A DNA stretch of 10,655 bases, taken from assembly GCA_022614795.1 (NCBI GenBank), contig JAKEHX010000125.1, positions 1 to 10,655 of the forward strand. Reading direction: 5' to 3'. The translations under genes and the position numbers were made by a program. The DNA comes from Planctomycetaceae bacterium (GTDB taxonomy: Bacteria; Planctomycetota; Planctomycetia; Pirellulales; Pirellulaceae). The notes below the pieces were generated by a model. That model was not told where the DNA came from, searched no databases, and was given only the letters and a program-made list of their open reading frames with translations. Positions 5,372-10,655 of this stretch are shown piece by piece. Within the stretch, counting starts at the first letter, position 1. Each line of letters starts with the position of its first letter.

Positions 5372-6691
5372 ATGACGGCTTGGGCCCTGGGCACGCGGCA
5401 TCTGGCGATCGGCCTGCTCGTGGGCGGTTGGCTGCTAGCGTCTTCTTCCGCTGCGATGGGCCAGCACATCGGCTGGTCCCCGTCGCGCGACGACGCCGTC
5501 ATTCTCGAAGACGATGCCGCCGTGGGAACGGGTATTCGGCCCGCGGCTGAGTTCGAAGAGATTGCGCCCACACCCGGCCGCCGCCTCTCGGCCCCGCGCC
5601 CCTCGCGGCTCATGCCGCGGTCCAGCGTCGGCCGGATGCACGAGCAGACCACCATTGAGCCGCGGATCGTCAATGAGCTGCCGATGCCCGGCTCGGCACG
5701 TATGGGGACAACTGCCTCGCCAATGCCCGGCGAAATCTACGCGCCCGGTGAAATCTACGAGGGCATGCCGGGCGCGGGCGCAACGTGCTGCGGGCATGGC
5801 TGCGGCCAGTGCCCCGATTGCTGCGGCAATTGGAATTCGTGCGGACCCGTGCCGATCTGCACCCTCTTGCCGCGGCCCTGTCTCACCAACCTCGAGTTCA
5901 CAGCCGGCGTCCACGGCTTCACCGGCCCGTTGAATCGCGGCGCCAGCGGCAGCTTCGGCTTCCACGAGGGCTTCAATTTCGGCTTTCCCGTCTGTGGCGG
6001 CAATTTGCCCTGCGGCCAGATCGGCGCCCTGTGGACCGAGAGCAACTTCGACGGCTCGCTGCTCGAACCGGATGAGCGAAACCAGATCTTCGTGACCGCC
6101 GGCTTCTTCCGCCGCGTCGATTGGGGCCTGCAGTGGGGCGTCGCGTTCGACTACCTGCACGACGAATGGGATTACGAAATCGATCTCGGCCAGGTCCGCG
6201 GCGAACTCGGCTGGCGCTATTGCGACTGCCATGAAATCGGCTTCCGCTTCTCGGCCGGCGTGAACGACGACAGCGGGATTTTCAACGTCATCGACTCTAA
6301 CGAGCAGGAATTCGTGATCCGCCAGGCGGGCGGCCGGGTCGAAGTCAACGACCTGTTCGTGTTATACTATCGCCGGCAATTCGCCTGCGGCGGCGAAGGG
6401 CGGCTCTTCGGCGGCTTCACCAACAACCACCAGGGGATATTTGGAGGCGACGCCCGCCTCCCCCTCAATGCCTGCTGGTCGCTTGCCGCCGACTTCGTTT
6501 ACGTCGTGCCGCCCGACGACAGCCCGCTGCCCGGATTTGCCGAGGAAACGTGGAACGTTTCGATCGGCCTCGTCTGGACGCCTTTCGCCAAGCCCGGCTG
6601 CTGCCCGAACTACTGCCGCCCGCTGTTTGACGTGGCCAACAACGGCACTTTCGCGACGCGGCTGGAGCGAAGCATGCTGATCGCGGAGTAG
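5372..6691 (+). CDS. Secreted cysteine-rich planctomycete protein, probable beta-barrel or envelope protein
   Basis: Encodes 439 aa. A signal peptide covers about residues 1-30 (Arg/His, hydrophobic LAIGLLVGGWLLASSS, then AAMG-Q). Residues 31-135 are a low-complexity Pro/Arg/Glu region. A cluster of nine cysteines follows at 139-170 (CC, C144, C147, CC 150-151, C157, C163, C170). From about 172 the protein shows repeated Gly/aromatic amphipathic strands (LEFTAGVHGFTGPLNRG, GSFGFHEGFNFG, VDWGLQWGVAFDYLHDEWDYE, WNVSIGLVWTPF), like an outer-membrane or surface beta-barrel, and ends with a CCPNYC turn and NNGTFATRLER. It resembles large planctomycete-only exported families, possibly the DUF6666 group; that name is from memory. 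ATG 5372 is preferred over the overlapping GTG 5369 because AAGGA (5361-5365) lies 6 nt before the ATG. It converges on map. Confidence 0.85.
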   Translation: MTAWALGTRHLAIGLLVGGWLLASSSAAMGQHIGWSPSRDDAVILEDDAAVGTGIRPAAEFEEIAPTPGRRLSAPRPSRLMPRSSVGRMHEQTTIEPRIVNELPMPGSARMGTTASPMPGEIYAPGEIYEGMPGAGATCCGHGCGQCPDCCGNWNSCGPVPICTLLPRPCLTNLEFTAGVHGFTGPLNRGASGSFGFHEGFNFGFPVCGGNLPCGQIGALWTESNFDGSLLEPDERNQIFVTAGFFRRVDWGLQWGVAFDYLHDEWDYEIDLGQVRGELGWRYCDCHEIGFRFSAGVNDDSGIFNVIDSNEQEFVIRQAGGRVEVNDLFVLYYRRQFACGGEGRLFGGFTNNHQGIFGGDARLPLNACWSLAADFVYVVPPDDSPLPGFAEETWNVSIGLVWTPFAKPGCCPNYCRPLFDVANNGTFATRLERSMLIAE

Positions 6692-6744
6692 GACGGATTT
6701 TCAATCCGTCCAGTGCGCGGCAGGACGGATTACAAATCCGTCCT
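6691..6744. terminator. Tandem hairpin pair between convergent genes, probable bidirectional terminator
   Basis: Two near-identical hairpins stand side by side: GGACGGATT-TTC-AATCCGTCC (6691-6711, 9-bp stem) and AGGACGGATT-ACA-AATCCGTCCT (6722-6744, 10-bp stem). The first starts inside the TAG stop of the Cys-rich protein gene, and the second ends 3 nt before the map stop codon, so they fill almost the entire 56-bp gap. As perfect palindromes they fold in transcripts from either side. The AGGACGGATT...AATCCGTCCT wording recalls a dispersed planctomycete repeat. There is no long T-run, so termination activity is inferred from place and structure. Confidence 0.55.
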
Positions 6745-6747
6745 ACG

Positions 6748-7560
6748 TTAGAACCGGTGCCCCCGCTGCGGGCCTTTCTGCGTCAGCGTCATGACTTCCG
6801 GCCCGGTCTCGGTCATTAGGATCGTGTGCTCGAACTGAGCCGACAGGCCGCCGTCCTTCGTCCGAACCGTCCACCCGTCGCGCTTGTTCTGTACCGTCTC
6901 CTTCGTGCCGGTGTTGATCATCGGCTCGATCGTAAAGCAGATGCCCGGCTCGATGCGCTGGCGGCGCGACTCGGGCGGGGCGTGATGCGGAATGGTCGGC
7001 GGCTGGTGGAACTGGCGGCCCAGGCCGTGGCCGACGTATTCCTCGACGACGCTGAAGCCCTGCTTGCGGGCGTGGCGGACGATCGGCTCGCCGATGTCGC
7101 TCACGCGGCACCGCGGACGGATGTTCTCGATCGCCAGCCACAAGCAATCGAACGCACACTGCGTCACGCGGCGGGCCAGGTCGCTGGGCATGCCGATGAT
7201 GAACGTCTCGCTCGAATCGCCGTGCCAGCCGTCGACGAACGACGTCAAATCGACGTTGATGATATCCCCTTCTTTCAGCACGTAGTCGCCCGGCAAGCCG
7301 TGGCAAATGACGTCGTTGACGCTCGTGCAGCAGCTATAGGGGAACGCCCCTTTCTGCCCGGGATACCCCTTCTGCGAAGGCGAGTGGCCGTGGTCGCGGG
7401 TGTAGGTCTCGGCAAGCTGGTCGATCTGGGCGGTGGTGACGCCCGGCTTGATGAACGCCCGGACAACATCCATCAACTGGGCATTGAACTGGCAGGCAGC
7501 CCGCATCTGTTGGCGTTCGGCTTCGTTGAGTTGCAGGCGGCGGCGCGCGTTATAGAGCAT
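6748..7560 (-). CDS. map: Methionine aminopeptidase, type I
   Basis: Encodes 270 aa (E. coli MAP has 264). This cytosolic metalloenzyme removes the N-terminal Met from nascent proteins after deformylation. All five metal ligands are in place: Asp104 and Asp115 (NVDLTSFVDGWHGDSS), His178 (GHGLGRQFH), Glu212 (FTIEPMI) and Glu244 (QFEHTILMT); His87 (ICHGLP) matches the substrate-contacting His79 of E. coli. There is no N-terminal SH3 or zinc extension and no type II insert. The open frame continues to a TTG at 7578, but ATG 7560 is chosen since the conserved helix (EAERQQMRAACQFNAQLM) starts near residue 14. No Shine-Dalgarno is evident for either start. An extended -10-like motif lies 50 nt upstream. 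The gene is monocistronic, convergent with the Cys-rich protein gene and divergent from the LysM/YkuD gene. Confidence 0.97.
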   Translation of the reverse strand: MLYNARRRLQLNEAERQQMRAACQFNAQLMDVVRAFIKPGVTTAQIDQLAETYTRDHGHSPSQKGYPGQKGAFPYSCCTSVNDVICHGLPGDYVLKEGDIINVDLTSFVDGWHGDSSETFIIGMPSDLARRVTQCAFDCLWLAIENIRPRCRVSDIGEPIVRHARKQGFSVVEEYVGHGLGRQFHQPPTIPHHAPPESRRQRIEPGICFTIEPMINTGTKETVQNKRDGWTVRTKDGGLSAQFEHTILMTETGPEVMTLTQKGPQRGHRF

Positions 7561-7609
7561 GGCCGTTGAGGTCGGCAAATGAGCGGCTATCGGTCGATGA
7601 AAGCTTCCT

Positions 7610-7618
7610 AGTCTAGCA
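7610..7618 (-). promoter_or_regulatory. Candidate extended -10 promoter of map
   Basis: On the minus strand the sequence reads TGC-TAGACT, an extended -10 form (TGnTANANT) placed 49 nt before the map ATG. No -35 match lies 17 nt further upstream. The same GTGCTA-R-A wording occurs before the ROK kinase gene (GTGCTAAAAT), which makes both slightly more credible. Confidence 0.3.
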
Positions 7619-7673
7619 CGATTTGGGGGGCACGCCCAGAGGCGCGGTGATGCGCCGTTATCCTCCTTTCAAC

Positions 7674-7808
7674 CCTCGTCCTCGTCGTCCTCGTCCTCGT
7701 TCTCGATTACGCCGGCTACCTTTGATCGTTGCCGCCTTTGAGATCTAGGACGAACGGCAACCCCTCCCGCATTCGAGGACGACGACGAGGACGAGGACGA
7801 TTACGAGT
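7674..7808. repeat. Imperfect inverted GAGGAC-type repeats in the map/YkuD divergent gap
   Basis: The left arm (7674-7708, CCTCGTCCTCGTCGTCCTCG...) and right arm (7774-7807, CGAGGACGACGACGAGGACG...) are inverted low-complexity copies; between them GTTGCCG (7728-7734) pairs with CGGCAAC (7755-7761). A truncated right-arm copy (GAGGACGAGGACGAT-ACGAGT) stands at 3192-3212. The map/YkuD gap (7561-7933) otherwise contains only the map leader and the Shine-Dalgarno of the next gene. The structure could be a small dispersed repeat; low complexity weakens the case. Confidence 0.5.
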
Positions 7809-7922
7809 ATTGCTAGCAGTCGGTGTGCCCGCGCCCAACTGCTCTAGCATCGGTCAGCCGCCCTTTCTATCATTCCCCCGCGCAAGTGTTCCCTGCGCTC
7901 GATGCGCGTGGAAAAGCGTCAC

Positions 7923-7927
7923 GGAGG
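7923..7927 (+). promoter_or_regulatory. Ribosome binding site that sets the LysM/YkuD start
   Basis: GGAGG ends 6 nt before a GTG at 7934 and 15 nt before the ATG at 7943. Normal spacing favours the GTG. Either start gives the same membrane anchor. Confidence 0.5.
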
Positions 7928-7933
7928 ACGATC

Positions 7934-9055
7934 GTGAACACGATGAAATCCACTGCGGTCATCCTGGTGCTGGCCGGCGTGCTCTATGGAGTCTATACGG
8001 CTCTCAATAAGCAGGAGTCTCCGCCGCCGCCGGGAATGACCGCCAAAGACGTTGAGGACCTGGCGCCTCCGGCGATCGATTTCAGCAGCGGTTCGGCATC
8101 GGGGCCGACATCGCACCTGCCGGCGCCGCCGACGACGCTCACGCCCCCCTCGACCGAATCGCCGGCGAGCGAATTGCATTCGACCACCGCCCCCGCTGCC
8201 GGCAGCAAGGCCGACAGCCTCTATGCCCCCCGCCGCCGCGATGCTCAACCATCGACGTCGCCTCCCGCAAGCTCCGACGCCGCCAGCGCGAGCTTCAATC
8301 AACAGAGCAGCTTTGAATCGCCGGCGGCCGACGCCTCGCGTACTTCGCTTAGCGCGTTCTCTCTCCGCCGCGACCTGGCGACAGCGGAGCAGCAAATCCA
8401 AGAGAGCAAACTCCGTGCGGCCCTGGCGACCCTGTCGCCTTACTACAGCCAGTCCGACCTGTCGGCCGAAGACCGGGCCCAGCTCGTCGCGTGGCTCGAC
8501 GCGCTGGCGGCGAAGGTGATCTATTCGCGCGAGCACTTGCTCGACTCGCCCTACCAGGTGCGGGGCAGCGAGACGCTGTTCGACATCGCCGAGCGGTGCC
8601 ACGTGCCGGCCGAGCTGCTCCAGAACATCAACGGAGTGAGCGATCCGCGGGTCCTGCTTCCCAATACGACGCTCAAGCTGGTGCCGGGCCCGCTGCGGGC
8701 CGAAGTCAACATTTCCACGAGCGAGCTGACGGTGTATCTGGGCGATCTCTATGCCGGCCGCTTTCCGTTCACGCTGGGCAACGAACCGCCGCCGCCGGGC
8801 GACTTCGAGGTCAAGGATCGTCAGCCAGAGCGAACGTACTATAGCGCGGACGGCCGGACCATTGCCGCCAACGATCCGACGAATCCTTACGGGCAGTGCT
8901 GGATCGACCTCGGCGCGTCGGCCTGCATCCACGGCAGCCCGCTCTCGCCCGCCCCCGGCGCTCCCGCGCTCGGCTGCATCAGCCTCAGCCCGCAGGACGC
9001 CCGCGATGTCTATTCGATCCTCTCCCGCGGCTCGCGGGTCGTGATCAAGCGGTAA
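7934..9055 (+). CDS. Membrane-anchored LysM and L,D-transpeptidase (YkuD) protein
   Basis: Encodes 373 aa. One N-terminal hydrophobic segment (about 5-24, STAVILVLAGVLYGVYTAL) serves as anchor or uncleaved signal. A Pro/Ser/Thr/Ala-rich linker (28-140) and a helical stretch (141-203) follow. A LysM-like domain at 206-251 (YQVRGSETLFDIAERCHVP...LLPNTTLKLV) fits peptidoglycan binding. The C-terminal YkuD domain spans about 255-373, with candidate catalytic His333 (CIHGSP) and Cys348 (LGCIS) 15 apart, followed by LSPQDARDVYSIL. YkuD enzymes make 3-3 peptidoglycan cross-links or attach proteins to the wall in the periplasm. The usual S/T-H-G-C-x-R/N signature reads A-L-G-C-I-S here, so several normally conserved neighbours of the nucleophile are changed; both key residues remain. 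GTG 7934 is chosen by its Shine-Dalgarno; ATG 7943 is the alternative. Some planctomycetes do have thin peptidoglycan, which suits such an enzyme. Confidence 0.88.
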   Translation: MNTMKSTAVILVLAGVLYGVYTALNKQESPPPPGMTAKDVEDLAPPAIDFSSGSASGPTSHLPAPPTTLTPPSTESPASELHSTTAPAAGSKADSLYAPRRRDAQPSTSPPASSDAASASFNQQSSFESPAADASRTSLSAFSLRRDLATAEQQIQESKLRAALATLSPYYSQSDLSAEDRAQLVAWLDALAAKVIYSREHLLDSPYQVRGSETLFDIAERCHVPAELLQNINGVSDPRVLLPNTTLKLVPGPLRAEVNISTSELTVYLGDLYAGRFPFTLGNEPPPPGDFEVKDRQPERTYYSADGRTIAANDPTNPYGQCWIDLGASACIHGSPLSPAPGAPALGCISLSPQDARDVYSILSRGSRVVIKR

Positions 9056-9136
9056 AGATTTGCTCCGCTCGCTCGGCGCAGATGAGTTACTGACCTGGCC
9101 GCTCCCACGGTAATCTGGTGCAGTCCGGGGTGCGTC

Positions 9137-9505
9137 ATGGCCAAACGAAAGACAAGACCGCGTAAAACTGGTCCGGCTTCTTTTCAAATCGCGCGAAAGC
9201 TCGCGCTCGCATTGCCCGAAGCCGAGGAGAGCACATCCTACGGCACGCCCGCATTCAAGGTTGGAGGCAAGCTCTTCGCTAGACTGCATCAAGATGGTGA
9301 GTCGCTCGTGGTCCGGATTGACAAGCACGAGCGGGTGATGCGAATGCAGGCCGACCCGGCGACGTACTTCATCACCGAACATTACGTAAATTATCCTTGG
9401 ATTCTCGTGCGACTGGCATCGGTCTCGCGTGACGATCTGGGCGAGCTGCTGAAGGACGCCTGGCAGCTCGTCGCTCCGTCGAGGTCCGCAGCCCGGAAGC
9501 GCTAA
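9137..9505 (+). CDS. MmcQ/YjbR family protein
   Basis: Encodes 122 aa, a usual size for this family of small cytosolic proteins with a double-wing fold that is thought to bind DNA; a precise role is not established. A basic N-terminal tail (MAKRKTRPRKTG) leads into the recognisable core: ARKLALALPEAEESTSYGTP (19-38), AFKVGGKLFARL (39-50), a strand with VVRIDKHERVMRMQADPATYF, and HYVNYPWILVRLASVSRDDLGELLKDAW towards the end. The ATG at 9137 is preceded by GGGG 9 nt upstream, a weak Shine-Dalgarno. It follows the YkuD gene by 81 bp on the same strand and ends 3 bp from the stop of the convergent VOC gene, with no terminator hairpin between the two. Confidence 0.88.
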   Translation: MAKRKTRPRKTGPASFQIARKLALALPEAEESTSYGTPAFKVGGKLFARLHQDGESLVVRIDKHERVMRMQADPATYFITEHYVNYPWILVRLASVSRDDLGELLKDAWQLVAPSRSAARKR

Positions 9506-9508
9506 TCC

Positions 9509-9899
9509 TCAGCCATTGTCGACGACGCTCTGAAAGCACAACTCGTATCCATCCGGGTCCTTCACAAAGAGCTGATTCATGCCGTAGAACGCCGCTTGCG
9601 GAGGAGCGACCGCCAGGCCGCGACTCGCTAGGTCGGCGTGCATCGCGGCTGCGTCGTCGCAGTAGAAGAAAAATCCTACGCCGCGGCCCCGCCCGTCGGC
9701 CGGGCCGTCTTCATCGGGGATAGCCTGCTGGAGCATCACGGCCGCGCCGCCGCGCACCAGCCGGCACCAGGCGAGCTTGCCGTCGGGTTCCCATTTTTCG
9801 GGTCATCTCGAAGCCCAGGCGCTCTTGGTAGAAAGCGGCGGACCGGACGATGTCCTCGACGAAGAGGAGTGGAACGAGCTCATGGATTTTGGCAGGCAT
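9509..9899 (-). pseudogene. VOC (glyoxalase/bleomycin-resistance) protein gene with a +1 frameshift
   Basis: Two frames together encode one VOC-fold protein. The first part, from ATG 9899, reads MPAKIHELVPLLFVEDIVRS then AAFYQERLGFEMTRK. The rest is in another frame: WEPDGKLAWCRLVRGGAAVM through GFFFYCDD to KDPDGYELCFQSVVDNG. The break falls at a run of five T (9794-9798; A5 in the gene). Removing one base yields an unbroken 129-aa protein of normal VOC length with RKWEPDGK at the junction, so the damage is a single-base gain. Without it the frame goes on to a nonsense tail. This may be a recent inactivation or a homopolymer sequencing error. VOC proteins include glyoxalase I, dioxygenases and antibiotic-binding proteins; the substrate is not inferable. 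The start has no Shine-Dalgarno. The gene is convergent with the MmcQ/YjbR gene. Confidence 0.8.
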
Positions 9900-9912
9900 T
9901 GGATTCTTCGTG

Positions 9913-9933
9913 GCCGATGCTGCCAGCATCGGC
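9913..9933. repeat. 21-bp near-perfect palindrome upstream of the VOC gene
   Basis: GCCGATGCTG (9913-9922) and CAGCATCGGC (9924-9933) are perfect 10-nt arms around one base. It stands 13 nt before the VOC ATG and covers two alternative upstream starts (ATG 9929 and TTG 9935), which argues that those are not used. It may be an operator-like site or, as I recall GATGCTGGCAGCATCGG-like sequences elsewhere in planctomycetes, a dispersed repeat. Confidence 0.5.
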
Positions 9934-9996
9934 AACGTTTTCCCGATTGTAATCCACCACAGATATTTGTTCTCTCGCCCCGGGCCGCGGCTGCCG

Positions 9997-10005
9997 TGCT
10001 AAAAT
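9997..10005 (+). promoter_or_regulatory. Candidate extended -10 promoter of the ROK kinase gene
   Basis: TGC-TAAAAT matches the extended -10 form (TGnTATAAT with one mismatch) and lies 42 nt before the ATG at 10048. The upstream -35 region is GC-rich with no TTGACA match, as is usual for extended -10 promoters. The rest of the 9900-10047 gap shows nothing else besides the palindrome at 9913-9933. Confidence 0.4.
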
Positions 10006-10047
10006 GCGGCCCTTTGCCTCGCCCCTCCGATTTTTCGCCGCGCCGCA

Positions 10048-10655
10048 ATGGATAAAAGCGCTCGCCGCCACTGGGTTGGGTTCGACTTAGGGGGGACCAA
10101 GATGATGGCCGCCGCGCTCAGCGAGGAGCTGCGCATTGTCGGCCGCCGCCGCCGCAAAACCAAAGGAGCCGACGGGGCCAAATCGGGAATGGACCGGATC
10201 ATCGAGTCAATTCGCGACGCCCTCGACGACGGTAAGGTGCCGGCTGACGGATTAGCCGGCATCGGTGTCGGCTGCCCGGGAAATATCGATCTCGATCGCG
10301 GCGTCATCCTCGATTCCGCCAACCTCGGCTGGCGAAACGTGCAAATCCGCGACATTCTGGAGAAGGAATTCGGCTGTCCGGCGGTGATCATGAACGACGT
10401 CGATGCCGGCGTGTTTGGCGAATACCGGTTCGGTGCCGGCAAAGGGGCCCGCTGCCTCGTCGGCGTGTTCCCCGGCACGGGCATTGGCGGCGGCTGCGTG
10501 CTGGAAGGGAAGGTTGTCCGCGGCAAGAATATGTCGTGCTTCGAGATCGGCCACGTGCAGATCAATGCTAGTGGTCTCCCCTGCGGCTGCGGGCGGTTCG
10601 GCTGCCTGGAAACCGAGGCCAGCCGCCTGGCCATTTCGGCTCAGGCGGCGATGGC
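10048..10655 (+). CDS. ROK-family sugar kinase (glucokinase-like), 5' part
   Basis: The first 202 codons are present; the gene runs off the window (ROK kinases are about 300-330 aa). The ATP phosphate-1 loop GFDLGGTK is at 11-18, the glycine turn GVGCPGNID at 73-81, the catalytic Asp117 in MNDVDAGVFGE (115-125), GTGIGGG at 143-149, and the zinc site with His169 in EIGH (166-169) plus Cys179, Cys181 and Cys186 in CGCGRFGCLE. All residues expected for ATP-dependent phosphorylation of glucose or a related hexose are intact, so a cytosolic kinase is likely. The ROK family also includes transcription repressors, but those carry an N-terminal winged helix, absent here. Substrate identity (glucose, N-acetylglucosamine, fructose, mannose) cannot be set from this part. 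No clear Shine-Dalgarno precedes the ATG. A candidate extended -10 lies 42 nt upstream, suggesting its own promoter. Confidence 0.93.
   Translation, partial: MDKSARRHWVGFDLGGTKMMAAALSEELRIVGRRRRKTKGADGAKSGMDRIIESIRDALDDGKVPADGLAGIGVGCPGNIDLDRGVILDSANLGWRNVQIRDILEKEFGCPAVIMNDVDAGVFGEYRFGAGKGARCLVGVFPGTGIGGGCVLEGKVVRGKNMSCFEIGHVQINASGLPCGCGRFGCLETEASRLAISAQAAM

Noticed and set aside
6826..7569. 247-aa open frame opposite map
   Set aside because: Shadow of an intact methionine aminopeptidase; composition is that of an antisense frame and there is no Shine-Dalgarno.
7919..9382. 487-aa minus-strand open frame across the YkuD and MmcQ genes
   Set aside because: Runs antisense to two well-supported genes and is Arg-rich without motifs.

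Overview
The window looks like chromosomal DNA of a GC-rich planctomycete, most likely of the order Pirellulales. The basis is gene content and style: a cysteine-rich exported protein of a type I associate with planctomycetes, a double zinc-ribbon membrane protein whose N-terminal finger occurs in many planctomycete proteins, a GroEL with a short His/Asp tail instead of a GGM tail, mostly monocistronic genes with weak Shine-Dalgarno sites, and many short hairpin repeats between genes. The placement rests on recalled family features and no database search was run.

Layout, left to right. The 3' end of a TPR-repeat gene (+) converges on groEL (-); their shared gap holds several hairpins, including a strong intrinsic terminator for groEL. 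groES (-) lies upstream of groEL as a groES-groEL pair, but the 193-bp spacer contains a perfect 9-bp hairpin and a 109-bp MITE-like array of four hairpins. A 487-bp gap separates groES from a divergent gene for a membrane protein with two zinc ribbons, followed 54 bp later by a secreted beta-sandwich protein (both +). After a 394-bp gap holding a terminal-inverted-repeat element with an internal 7-bp tandem repeat comes a secreted Cys-rich protein (+). It converges on map, type I methionine aminopeptidase (-), and the 56-bp gap is almost filled by two tandem hairpins. Divergent from map is a membrane-anchored LysM plus L,D-transpeptidase (YkuD) protein (+), then a MmcQ/YjbR-family protein (+). 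Converging on that is a VOC/glyoxalase-like gene (-) broken by one extra base in a homopolymer. The window ends inside a ROK-family sugar kinase gene (+).

Functionally this is housekeeping (protein folding, N-terminal Met removal, sugar phosphorylation) mixed with cell-envelope genes. I see no phage, plasmid, CRISPR, toxin-antitoxin or biosynthetic system, and no convincing new multi-gene system. What merits a second look is the density and diversity of short intergenic inverted repeats (at least six distinct types), two of which look like small mobile elements, plus the frameshifted VOC gene and a degenerate active-site motif in the YkuD protein.
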